NCBI GenBank assembly: GCA_038210415.1
Contig: JBBQWS010000055.1
Span: 1-20,351 of the forward strand
DNA length: 20,351 nt
Direction of reading: 5' to 3'
Source of the DNA: JBBQWS01 sp038210415
Lineage (GTDB): Bacteria > Actinomycetota > Actinomycetes > Prado026
Shown here: piece after piece, positions 6,685 through 13,482 of the stretch
Layout: every line of letters starts with the position of its first letter
Position numbering within the stretch: the stretch's first letter is position 1
Program-made: the position numbers and the translations under genes
Notes under the pieces: generated by a model
Database searches by the model: none
What the model saw: the letters and a program-made list of their open reading frames with translations, nothing else
Told to the model about the DNA's origin: nothing

Positions 6685-9425
6685 TAGGAGTCGCCGAGGC
6701 CGGAACCGGGGTCGGCGGCGTTGACGTCGAGCAGTGCGTACTTCTCGAGTGCGGCCAGCGGCGACCCGCCGTCGACCACGCCCGCCGCCGCGAGACGGGC
6801 GAGGGTCTGCACCACGATCGACTCCGCGTCGACCTTGAAGTGCCGTCGCAAGGCCCCACGCGTGTCGGACAGGCCCCAGCCATCAGTACCCAGCGAGACG
6901 AAGTCGCCCGGCACCCAAGGCATGAGCTGGTCCTGCAGCGCGCGCAGGAAGTCACTCACCGCGACCACCGGCCCGGGCCGGTCGGCCAGACGCGTCGTGA
7001 CGTACGCCGTGCGCTTCTCCTCCTGGGGGAAGAGCAGGTTGTGCCGGTCCACCTCGAGCCCGTCGCGGCGCAGCTCGTTCCAGGACGTCACCGACCACAC
7101 GTCGGCGTGTACGCCCCAGTCGTCGCGCAGCAGGTCGGCCGCCCGCAGCGCCCACGGTACCGAGACGCCGGACGCGAGCAGCTGGGCCCGCGGAGCGCCC
7201 TCGGGGACATCCGTCGCCGGGCGGTAGAGGTGCATCCCCCGCAAGATGCCCTCGACGTCGACCTCTGCCGGTTGGGCCGGCTGGACGTACGGCTCGTTGT
7301 AGACGGTGAGGTAGTAGTAGAGGTCCTCCGGCTGGTCGCCGTACATGCGGCGGAGCCCGTCCTTGACGATGTGGGCCACCTCGAAGCCGAACGCCGGGTC
7401 GTAGTGGACGACGGCCGGGTTCGTCGAGGCGAGCAGCGGCGAGTGGCCGTCCTCGTGCTGCAGGCCCTCTCCGTTGAGGGTGGTGCGGCCTGCGGTCGCG
7501 CCCAGCACGAAGCCCCGGGCCATCTGGTCGCCGGCAGCCCAGAAGCCGTCGCCAGTGCGCTGGAACCCGAACATCGAGTAGAAGATGTAGATCGGGATCA
7601 TCGGCTCGCCGTGGGTGGAGTACGACGTGCCGACGGCAGTGAACGACGCGACCGACCCGGCTTCGTTGATCCCCTCGTGCAGGATCACGCCCGTCTCGGA
7701 CTCCTTGTACGACAGCACCATCTCGCGGTCGACCGAGAGGTACGTCTGCCCCTGCGGGCTGTAGATCTTGAGCGTCGGGAACAACGAGTCCATGCCGAAG
7801 GTCCGCGCCTCGTCCGGGATGATGGGTACGAAGCGCTTGCCGATCTCGGGGTCACGCATCAGCTCCTTGAGCAGCCGGACGAACGCCATGGTCGTAGCGA
7901 CGGGCTGGTTGCCGGAGCCGCGCTTGACGACCTCGTAGGGCGTGTCGTCGGGCAGCGTCAGCGCCTTCGTGTGCGGGCGCCGCTCGGGGAGGTAGCCACC
8001 GAGTGCGCCCCGCCGCTCGTGCAGGTAGCGGATCACGTCGGAGTCGGCGCCGGGGTGGTAGTACGGCGGCAGCTTCGCGTCGATCTCGTCGTCGGCGATG
8101 GGGATCTGCAGCCGGTCGCGGAACTCCTTGAGGTCGTCGAGTGACAGCTTCTTCATCTGGTGGGTCGCGTTGCGGGCCTCGAAGTGGCTGCCCAGCGTCC
8201 AACCCTTGATGGTCTTGGCCAGGATGATCGTCGGCTGGCCCTTGTGCTCGGTGGCCGCCTTGTAGGCCGCGTACAGCTTGCGGTAGTCGTGGCCGCCGCG
8301 CTGCAGCGACCAGATCTCGTCGTCGGTCCAGTCCTCGACCATCTTGCGGGTACGCGGGTCGCGGCCGAAGAAGTGCTCGCGGATGAAGCCGCCGCCCTCG
8401 GCCTTGAACGTCTGGTAGTCGCCGTCGGGTGTCTGGTTCATGACGTTGACCAGCGCGCCGTCGGTGTCGGCCGCCAGCAGCGCGTCCCAGCTGCGGCCCC
8501 AGACGACCTTGATGACGTTCCAGCCGGCGCCGCGGAAGGTCGCCTCGAGCTCCTGGATGATCTTGCCGTTGCCCCGGACCGGTCCGTCGAGCCGCTGCAG
8601 GTTGCAGTTGACGACGAAGGTCAGGTTGTCGAGCTCCTCACGTGCGGCCAGCCCGATGGCGCCGACCGACTCGACCTCGTCCATCTCGCCGTCGCCGAGG
8701 AACGCCCAGACGTGCTGGTCGGAGGTGTCCTTGATCCCGCGGGCCCCGAGGTACTTGTTGAACCTGGCCTGGTAGATCGCGTTCAGCGGGCCGAGGCCCA
8801 TCGACACGGTGGGGAACTCCCAGAAGTCCGGCATCAACCGCGGGTGCGGGTACGACGAGAGGCCGCCCCCTGGGTGCGTGAGCTCCTGCCGGAACCCGTC
8901 GAGCTGGTGCTCGCTGAGCCGCCCCTCGAGGAACGCCCGCGCATACATGCCTGGAGAAGCGTGCCCCTGGAAGTAGATCTGGTCGCCGCCGCCGGGGTGG
9001 TCCTTGCCGCGGAAGAAGTGGTTGAAGCCGACCTCGTACAGCGAAGCGGACGAGGCGTACGTCGAGATGTGGCCGCCGACGCCGACGCCTGGGCGCTGGG
9101 CCCGGTGCACCATGATCGCCGCGTTCCAGCGGCAGTAGGCACGGATCCGGCGCTCGACCCACTCGTCGCCGGGGAACCACGGCTCCTGCTCGGGCGGGAT
9201 GGTGTTGATGTAATCGGTCGTGGTCAGCGAGGGCACGCCTACGGAGCGTTCGCGGGCCCGCTGCAGCAGGCTGAGCATCACGTAGCGCGCGCGGTACGGG
9301 CCGGCGGCGTCGATCACCGCGTCGAGGGAGTCGCGCCACTCCTGGGTCTCGGCCGGGTCGACGTCGACCAGCTGGGTGGGTAGCCCGGCGTTGATGAGGG
9401 GTTCGCGCTCGCGTCCGGTTGCCAC
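6684..9425 (-). CDS. aceE: Pyruvate dehydrogenase E1 component, homodimeric type
   Basis: Thiamine-diphosphate enzyme that decarboxylates pyruvate and passes the acetyl group to the lipoyl E2 of the pyruvate dehydrogenase complex, making acetyl-CoA. The product is 913 aa, close to other single-chain bacterial E1 proteins. Visible signatures are GGHISTYASSASLYEVGFN (117-135), the cofactor motif beginning GDGEMDE (244-250) and ending near VVNCNLQ (271-277), and NATHQMKKLSLDDLKEF in the middle. The GTG start at 9425 has AGGGAG about 11 nt upstream. No E2 or E3 genes lie nearby. It is divergent from DUF3052 across a 252-bp gap with a 14-bp palindrome, and its stop codon touches the 180-bp inverted-repeat element. 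Confidence 0.97.
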   Translation of the reverse strand: MATGREREPLINAGLPTQLVDVDPAETQEWRDSLDAVIDAAGPYRARYVMLSLLQRARERSVGVPSLTTTDYINTIPPEQEPWFPGDEWVERRIRAYCRWNAAIMVHRAQRPGVGVGGHISTYASSASLYEVGFNHFFRGKDHPGGGDQIYFQGHASPGMYARAFLEGRLSEHQLDGFRQELTHPGGGLSSYPHPRLMPDFWEFPTVSMGLGPLNAIYQARFNKYLGARGIKDTSDQHVWAFLGDGEMDEVESVGAIGLAAREELDNLTFVVNCNLQRLDGPVRGNGKIIQELEATFRGAGWNVIKVVWGRSWDALLAADTDGALVNVMNQTPDGDYQTFKAEGGGFIREHFFGRDPRTRKMVEDWTDDEIWSLQRGGHDYRKLYAAYKAATEHKGQPTIILAKTIKGWTLGSHFEARNATHQMKKLSLDDLKEFRDRLQIPIADDEIDAKLPPYYHPGADSDVIRYLHERRGALGGYLPERRPHTKALTLPDDTPYEVVKRGSGNQPVATTMAFVRLLKELMRDPEIGKRFVPIIPDEARTFGMDSLFPTLKIYSPQGQTYLSVDREMVLSYKESETGVILHEGINEAGSVASFTAVGTSYSTHGEPMIPIYIFYSMFGFQRTGDGFWAAGDQMARGFVLGATAGRTTLNGEGLQHEDGHSPLLASTNPAVVHYDPAFGFEVAHIVKDGLRRMYGDQPEDLYYYLTVYNEPYVQPAQPAEVDVEGILRGMHLYRPATDVPEGAPRAQLLASGVSVPWALRAADLLRDDWGVHADVWSVTSWNELRRDGLEVDRHNLLFPQEEKRTAYVTTRLADRPGPVVAVSDFLRALQDQLMPWVPGDFVSLGTDGWGLSDTRGALRRHFKVDAESIVVQTLARLAAAGVVDGGSPLAALEKYALLDVNAADPGSGLGDS

Positions 9426-9533
9426 GGTGGTGGTGTCTCCCTGTGCGGGTCGTCGGGGGTTCTGGGTGGGTCCTCGCTGGCGTGAAGAGGTCGGTCGGAG
9501 TCCATTGTCGCGCCCCGACGGGACGCCGTCACG

Positions 9534-9547
9534 CTACCCGCGGGTAG
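9534..9547. promoter_or_regulatory. Perfect 14-bp palindrome between aceE and DUF3052
   Basis: CTACCCGCGGGTAG is fully self-complementary. It lies about 115 bp upstream of aceE and 137 bp upstream of the DUF3052 gene, in their shared promoter region. Its form and place suit a dimeric regulator site, but I cannot name the regulator. Confidence 0.45.
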
Positions 9548-9677
9548 GTCACGGCCTGGGATCGGTCCGACGGACACGCGCGAAGGACTTGCACCGGGCC
9601 GTCCGCTCCGGTGGACTACCCCGCAGCAGGACACGCGGAGCCGTCAGAGCTCCGCACCCGAACGAAGGAGATGTCTC

Positions 9678-10109
9678 GTGAGCGCGACCGCGGACGCCGC
9701 GGAGGGTCACCGCCAGCCGGCGGCCCGCCTCGGCCTCCAAGCTGGCCAGATCGTCCAGGAGATCGGTTGGGACGAGGACTGCGACGACGACCTTCGAATC
9801 GCAGTCGAGGCCGCGACCGGAACCACGCTCGTCGACGATGACGTCGAGGACGTCGTCGATGTCGTGCTGCTGTGGTGGCGCGACGAGGACGGTGACCTCG
9901 TCGACGCGCTGATGGACGCCCTGACGTCGCTCGGGTCGGGAGGAGTGATCTGGGTGCTGACCCCCAAAGCAGGCCGGCCCGGGCACGTCGAGCCGTCCGA
10001 CATCGGGGAAGCCGCGCCGACGGCTGGTCTGTCGGCGACGTCGAGCGTCGCTGCGGCGCGCGACTGGTCGGGCACGCGCCTGGTCGCGCCGAAGGCCGCC
10101 CGCCGCTAG
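9678..10109 (+). CDS. DUF3052 family protein
   Basis: Acidic 143-aa cytoplasmic protein of unknown function, conserved across actinobacteria and usually near aceE (Rv2239c in M. tuberculosis, from memory). Family features include the LGLQAGQIVQEIGWDEDCDD N-terminal block, the very acidic VDDDVEDVVDVV segment, the hydrophobic VLLWWRDEDGDL and the C-terminal ARDWSGTRLVAPK. There are no signal peptide, membrane segments or catalytic motifs. The GTG start follows GAAGGAG (9664-9670) by 7 nt; an ATG at 9671 is out of frame. Its stop overlaps that of the convergent downstream gene in CTAG. Confidence 0.85.
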   Translation: MSATADAAEGHRQPAARLGLQAGQIVQEIGWDEDCDDDLRIAVEAATGTTLVDDDVEDVVDVVLLWWRDEDGDLVDALMDALTSLGSGGVIWVLTPKAGRPGHVEPSDIGEAAPTAGLSATSSVAAARDWSGTRLVAPKAARR

Positions 10110-11062
10110 AGCCCCGGCGGGCGAGGCAGCCGGGGCAGGCGGCCCAGGATCCGTCCGACCCCGCTGATCGTGCGCGACGCCGCCCGCAGCGCTGTGCCAC
10201 CGGGGATCCCCGGCACGTTGTCGACCACCGCGGCGAACGTCATCAGGCCGCCGAGGTCGTGCGTGACCAGGTCGCCCTGGCTCCACAGCGCCGCCACGTT
10301 GCCGATCCGCCCGGACGTGACGTCGAGGATGACCTCGGCGGTCGCTCGCACGGCAGGTCCAGGTGGCGACCCGTCGGCAGGCGCCGGTACGTCGACCGGC
10401 GCGGTGCGCCAGGCCTGGGTGGTGGAGCCGAATCCCCAAGCCCCACCTGGGATCACCGCGGTGATGCTGCCGGTGATTCCCTGACGCTGGGCCAGGGCCC
10501 CGGTCGTGTCGACGAGGGCGACGATGCCCGCGTCCAGCAGGTCCGGGTGCGGCTCGGCGCCGCACGGCACGAGGTCGAGGGCGCTGACCGCGAGCTGGTA
10601 CGCGGCGGCGTGCAGCAGCGTGAGGACGGGCAGCGGCCCTAGGGGCGACGCGGTGAGCCAGCCGTACGAGCCGGGGGAGTCGTGGGCGGCGAAGTAGGCG
10701 TCGAGGTTGGCCCTGGCCCGGCGCAGCGCGGTGATCGCCTCGTCGGGGGTCTTGTCGCCGTGCGCCGCGATGACCCGCTGCTCGGTCTCCTCGAGATCGA
10801 TCGGGTCGCAGCTGCGGCCACCCGTCGCGTCGCCGAGCACATCGACCATGGCGCGGGTCTCGGGCCAGGCACCGAGCGGAAGCACGATGTCGATCCCGCG
10901 CTTGCGCCGCGACCTCGAAGGCGTCATGAGATCGGCCTGCTCGGCGGCCGCGATGAACAGGTCCCAGGCCAACAACGTGCGGCTGACCGTCTCGGCCTGG
11001 GTTCGCGACAGCACTCCGCGCTCGCCCGGGTCGGGCTCGAGGTCTCGGGGGAGGGAAGCCAC
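10106..11062 (-). CDS. MDMPI/DinB-like helical protein, function unknown
   Basis: A 318-aa cytoplasmic protein. Residues about 15-185 are mainly helical and resemble the mycothiol-dependent maleylpyruvate isomerase N-terminal (DinB/YfiT-like) fold. One supporting segment is VLTLLHAAAYQLAVSALDL (146-164), with a His in the usual metal-ligand-like setting. A Pro/Gly-rich linker (220-236) precedes a segment VRATAEVILDVTSGR..GNVAALWSQGD that recalls the SCP2-like tail of such proteins, and the end is basic (GRLPRLPRPPGL). Reaction and substrate cannot be assigned. The GTG start has AGGA about 8 nt upstream. It is convergent with DUF3052, stops overlapping, and divergent from ahpE. The family call is by eye and only moderate. 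Confidence 0.6.
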   Translation of the reverse strand: MASLPRDLEPDPGERGVLSRTQAETVSRTLLAWDLFIAAAEQADLMTPSRSRRKRGIDIVLPLGAWPETRAMVDVLGDATGGRSCDPIDLEETEQRVIAAHGDKTPDEAITALRRARANLDAYFAAHDSPGSYGWLTASPLGPLPVLTLLHAAAYQLAVSALDLVPCGAEPHPDLLDAGIVALVDTTGALAQRQGITGSITAVIPGGAWGFGSTTQAWRTAPVDVPAPADGSPPGPAVRATAEVILDVTSGRIGNVAALWSQGDLVTHDLGGLMTFAAVVDNVPGIPGGTALRAASRTISGVGRILGRLPRLPRPPGL

Positions 11063-11113
11063 GAGGCGATCCTGCCCTATCGGCCCCGGTTCGCCCCTTC
11101 CGGAGCGGGCTGA

Positions 11114-11127
11114 GAGACTGGAGTCTC
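11114..11127. promoter_or_regulatory. Dyad upstream of ahpE
   Basis: Arms GAGACT (11114-11119) and AGTCTC (11122-11127) are separated by GG, 37 bp upstream of the ahpE ATG. The place suits an operator or promoter-overlapping site for a redox regulator, but no known consensus was recognised. Confidence 0.4.
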
Positions 11128-11164
11128 ACTCGTACGGCGACGGCTACGAACGGAAGGTTCACGC

Positions 11165-11629
11165 ATGCTCGAGGTCGGCCAGGAAGCCCCTGACTTCACC
11201 CTCCCCAGCCAGCACGGCGAGTTGATCACCCTGTCGGACTTCCGCGGTGACAAGAACGTCGTGCTCGTGTTCTACCCCTGGGCCTTCACCGGCACCTGCA
11301 CCGGCGAGCTGTGCGTCCTGCGCGACCGTCTGCTCGACTTCGACAACGACGACACGATCACCCTCGCGGTGTCGTGCGACGCCAAGTACTCGCTCCGTGT
11401 GTTCGCCGATGCCGAGGGCTACGGCTTCTCGCTGCTGTCAGACCACTGGCCGCACGGCGATGTCGCGCAGAAGTACGACGTGTTCGTCGACTCGGTCGGC
11501 GCGGCCAAGCGGGGCACCTTCATCATCGACAAGGCCGGGGTCGTCCGGTGGTCGGTCGTCCTCGGGATCGGCGAGGTCCGGGACGCCGACGCGTACGCCG
11601 GGGTTCTGGAGCAGCTTCGCTCCGAATAG
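11165..11629 (+). CDS. ahpE: Peroxiredoxin, AhpE family
   Basis: Cytoplasmic thiol peroxidase that reduces hydrogen peroxide, organic peroxides or peroxynitrite. The product is 154 aa; M. tuberculosis AhpE is 153. The active-site PxxxTxxC is PWAFTGTC with peroxidatic Cys45, and Arg116 lies in KRGTFIID. LSDHWPHGDVAQKYDVF (91-107) is a further AhpE signature. Unlike my recollection of the mycobacterial enzyme (Asp at position 50), this protein has Cys50, giving a C-x4-C pair as in BCP/PrxQ, plus Cys71. ATG with GGAAGG about 7 nt upstream. It follows DUF3052 in the same neighbourhood as in mycobacteria, with one convergent gene between them. Confidence 0.93.
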   Translation: MLEVGQEAPDFTLPSQHGELITLSDFRGDKNVVLVFYPWAFTGTCTGELCVLRDRLLDFDNDDTITLAVSCDAKYSLRVFADAEGYGFSLLSDHWPHGDVAQKYDVFVDSVGAAKRGTFIIDKAGVVRWSVVLGIGEVRDADAYAGVLEQLRSE

Positions 11630-11736
11630 TGCGACCGGTTTCTCGTCGAACTTCATACGCCGTCCTGAACTGCCGATATCTCCAGCGCCATCCCTCGGGG
11701 CCGTCGTGGCTCCTGGCTGTCGTTGAAGGGACCTTC

Positions 11737-12597
11737 ATGTCTGACGAAGCAGTCAAAGCATTGACCACCCGGCGCTCGCTCCTGGTGGCGGGCGGAGTGG
11801 CTGCTGCGACCGCGGTCGCCTCGGTGTCCGCGCCCGTCGCGGAGGCTGCCAATGGCGGTGCCGTGCTGCTCGGACGGGGAAACACGGCGACGGCGTCCAC
11901 CGGCGTGACCGGCACGACGAACTACCCGGCGCTCAGCGTGACCAACCTGGGCCTGGGCGTCGCTGCTGCTTTCATCTCCAAGAACACAACCTGCCTGTCG
12001 GCCACGACCGCTTCGACGAACGCCTACGGGCTGTACGTCTCGAACAGCGGTGTCACCGGCAACGGGGCCGCACTGGTCTGCCTGGGCACGAACAACACCG
12101 GCGCGCTCGTGAGCACCAACGGCGACCTCAAGTACGCGCTGTCGGTCAAGCACGGCGGCCCCGGCGCCCCGTCCAAGGACTCGGTCTCTGGGGGAGCCCT
12201 CATCGACGGTGGCCACCGGGACGGCGTGGTCGGGCAAACCGCCGGGGCGACGGTGTCGACCTCCGGCGTCACCGGCTACCACCTGGCTGGCGGGGCGGGA
12301 GTCTACGGAGCGGGCGGCTTTGGGCTGCAGGGCTACTCGAACCTGGGCGGAGGTGCGGGCCTCCAGGCCACTGGCGACGGCGCTGGGTGTGTCGCAGTCT
12401 CCTGCGAGGGCGTCAACGGCGCGGACGCGCTCGAGGTGGTGGGAACCGGTCGAGTCACCGGCGATCTGTACGTCACCGGAACCATCTACTGTGCCAACCC
12501 GATCACCACCCCGCCGGTCGCACCCGCCAAGGCCGGCATCGCAGCGGCGAAGATCCAGCGGCGCGCGGGCCGTACGTCCTCGCGTCTGCGTGGGTAG
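11737..12597 (+). CDS. Putative Tat-exported glycine-rich repeat protein, unknown function
   Basis: A 286-aa protein that I do not recognise as a named family. The N terminus has a twin-arginine-like motif TTRRSLLV (10-17), a hydrophobic Ala/Val run and AEA (35-37) as a likely signal-peptidase site. The mature part is Gly/Thr/Ala/Ser/Val-rich with spaced GVTG (56-59, 105-108, 177-180), repeated short xGVxG segments such as GGAGVYGAGGFGLQGY (185-200), and VTGDLYVTGTIYC near the end. This suggests beta-strand repeats like those of secreted actinobacterial surface proteins or fibre-like domains. Five Cys (86, 115, 218, 223, 252) follow the signal region. The C terminus is basic. ATG 11737 has GAAGGGA about 5-6 nt upstream; the frame is open further upstream, but that part reads antisense to nothing and lies over ahpE in another frame. 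Confidence 0.7.
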   Translation: MSDEAVKALTTRRSLLVAGGVAAATAVASVSAPVAEAANGGAVLLGRGNTATASTGVTGTTNYPALSVTNLGLGVAAAFISKNTTCLSATTASTNAYGLYVSNSGVTGNGAALVCLGTNNTGALVSTNGDLKYALSVKHGGPGAPSKDSVSGGALIDGGHRDGVVGQTAGATVSTSGVTGYHLAGGAGVYGAGGFGLQGYSNLGGGAGLQATGDGAGCVAVSCEGVNGADALEVVGTGRVTGDLYVTGTIYCANPITTPPVAPAKAGIAAAKIQRRAGRTSSRLRG

Positions 12598-12619
12598 CTG
12601 GACGGGCGCCCGGCGCCGG

Positions 12620-12625
12620 TAGGCT
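12620..12625 (+). promoter_or_regulatory. -10 element of the tRNA-Val promoter
   Basis: TAGGCT fits TANNNT and lies 36 nt before the mature tRNA 5' end, leaving a leader of about 30 nt to be trimmed by RNase P. The -35 is weak (CTGGAC at 12598-12603). Confidence 0.45.
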
Positions 12626-12661
12626 GGTGCGTCCTCGGACGGCACCGGCCGCCCGGAGTCC

Positions 12662-12738
12662 GGGCGCATAGCTCAGTTGGTTAGAGCACCTGCCTTACAA
12701 GCAGGGGGTCGGGGGTTCGAGTCCCTCTGCGCCCACCA
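12662..12738 (+). tRNA. tRNA-Val (anticodon UAC)
   Basis: A complete cloverleaf can be folded. Acceptor GGGCGCA (12662-12668) pairs with TGCGCCC (12728-12734). The anticodon stem CCTGC/GCAGG encloses loop CTTACAA with anticodon TAC. The T-arm contains GGTTCGAGTCC. Discriminator A12735 is followed by an encoded CCA (12736-12738). It reads GUA and, by wobble, other valine codons. Confidence 0.97.
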
Positions 12739-12759
12739 GGACACCTCTGCGCCCACCAG
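12724..12759 (+). repeat. Direct repeat of the tRNA-Val 3' end
   Basis: CCTCTGCGCCCACCAG occurs at 12724-12739, as the 3' end of the tRNA, and again at 12744-12759, a 20-bp period. tRNA 3' ends are common attachment cores for integrases, so this may be an att-site scar or tandem att core; slippage duplication is the simple alternative. No integrase gene lies in the window. Confidence 0.85.
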
Positions 12760-12776
12760 TCCTTACGGGTCCCGAC

Positions 12777-12793
12777 CGCGGGTACCGCCCGCG
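12777..12793 (+). terminator. Hairpin downstream of tRNA-Val, possible terminator
   Basis: CGCGGG (12777-12782) and CCCGCG (12788-12793) form a strong 6-bp stem with loop TACCG, 39 nt after the tRNA. No T-run follows, which is common for actinobacterial terminators but makes the call weak. Confidence 0.3.
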
Positions 12794-12904
12794 AGGTGAT
12801 CGCAACGGGGTGGGCAGTGCCTCACGAGCGGACCTACTCGTGCGACTGTGGCCTGCGTACCACCGAGGTTCAGGCTGTGGGGTGCTGTAAGTCGACGTCG
12901 GCAA

Positions 12905-13105
12905 CTAGATCGGGACGGTCGGGAACGTCGTCGCGAACGCGGACCGTTCTGAGGTGGAGCCGAATCGAAGGTCGGCTGGTGATGCACCTAGCTCACGTAG
13001 GTGGGCAAGCACGTCGTCTGCGGTCGCCATCACGCGGGTGTCGCCGAGCCGCCACTGGAGCAGGCCGAAGTCGCTGATGTGCTGGGTGACGTGCACTCTG
13101 CCCAT
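12905..13105 (-). CDS. Possible small protein, unknown
   Basis: A 66-aa reading frame from ATG 13105 with GAGG about 6 nt upstream. It contains HISDFGLLQWRLGDTRV (9-25) and DDVLAHLRELGASPADLRFG (30-49). Codons are mostly G/C-ending in the first two thirds and less so at the end, so it could be a genuine small gene, a remnant of a longer one, or chance. It stands alone in the 484-bp stretch between the tRNA and the next gene (12739-13222), where I see no other coding signal. An upstream extension would run antisense to that next gene and was not accepted. No family recognised. Confidence 0.35.
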   Translation of the reverse strand: MGRVHVTQHISDFGLLQWRLGDTRVMATADDVLAHLRELGASPADLRFGSTSERSAFATTFPTVPI

Positions 13106-13222
13106 GGCTAACCTCGGTTCACCCGTTCTCGATCCTTGGCTCCAGGATGCGCCGAGGGTAGCGACGAAGTGGTGCGCGGTCCCTCTTGACGTCTGCTGTT
13201 GGTCCTCTGGCAACCTTGGGGC

Positions 13223-13435
13223 GTGAACACCGGGCCGACGGCGGCGACCGAGGAGCTGCATCTTCGTACGGCCGAGTCCCGGCTGACAGCGGAGTTCCCG
13301 GCGGTCGACGAGGAACTGATCCACGCCCTCATGATACGGGCCCTCCAGCAGCTGTCCGACGCCAAGATCCGTGCTTACATCCCGCTCCTGGCGGCCAAAG
13401 AGGTTCGGACCAGTCTGCGCCGCAACGGCGAGTAG
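13223..13435 (+). CDS. Small three-helix-bundle dimerisation-domain protein
   Basis: A 70-aa protein resembling the short actinobacterial three-helix-bundle domain that occurs alone or fused to arsenate-reductase-type proteins. Predicted helices are ATEELHLRTAESRLTAEF, DEELIHALMIRALQQLSD and AKIRAYIPLLAAKEVRTSL. Similarity is from memory and no activity is assigned; it may mediate dimerisation. The start chosen is GTG 13223; CAACCT, a degenerate -10, ends 6 nt upstream, suggesting a leaderless message. A TTG at 13199 is in frame but lacks support. It ends 47 bp before nif3, whose own promoter-like element lies in that gap. Confidence 0.6.
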   Translation: MNTGPTAATEELHLRTAESRLTAEFPAVDEELIHALMIRALQQLSDAKIRAYIPLLAAKEVRTSLRRNGE

Positions 13436-13469
13436 GACCGCCGGCGCGACTGGCGCAGATCCGGCTCGG

Positions 13470-13475
13470 TATCCT
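13470..13475 (+). promoter_or_regulatory. -10 element of a leaderless nif3 promoter
   Basis: TATCCT fits TANNNT and ends 7 nt before the ATG at 13483. No Shine-Dalgarno is present in that gap, consistent with a leaderless transcript. Confidence 0.55.
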
Positions 13476-13482
13476 GCGCCTC

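Noticed and set aside
9549..11162. 537-codon open frame on the minus strand spanning two genes
   Set aside because: It covers DUF3052 and the MDMPI-like gene in a different frame, with Arg/Pro-rich sequence and no motif.
12695..12904. Short minus-strand frame ending GAEGLEPPTPCL
   Set aside because: This is the familiar spurious peptide produced by translating the complement of a tRNA gene; it overlaps tRNA-Val.
12796..13077. Plus-strand frame containing a CDCG motif after the tRNA
   Set aside because: Only an isolated Cys pair, weak codon bias, no ribosome site, and it overlaps the small minus-strand frame. Not enough to call.
13105..13324. N-terminal extension of the small minus-strand ORF to 139 codons
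   Set aside because: The extension is antisense to the three-helix-bundle gene and has Arg/Gln-rich shadow-like sequence; ATG 13105 with GAGG is better.
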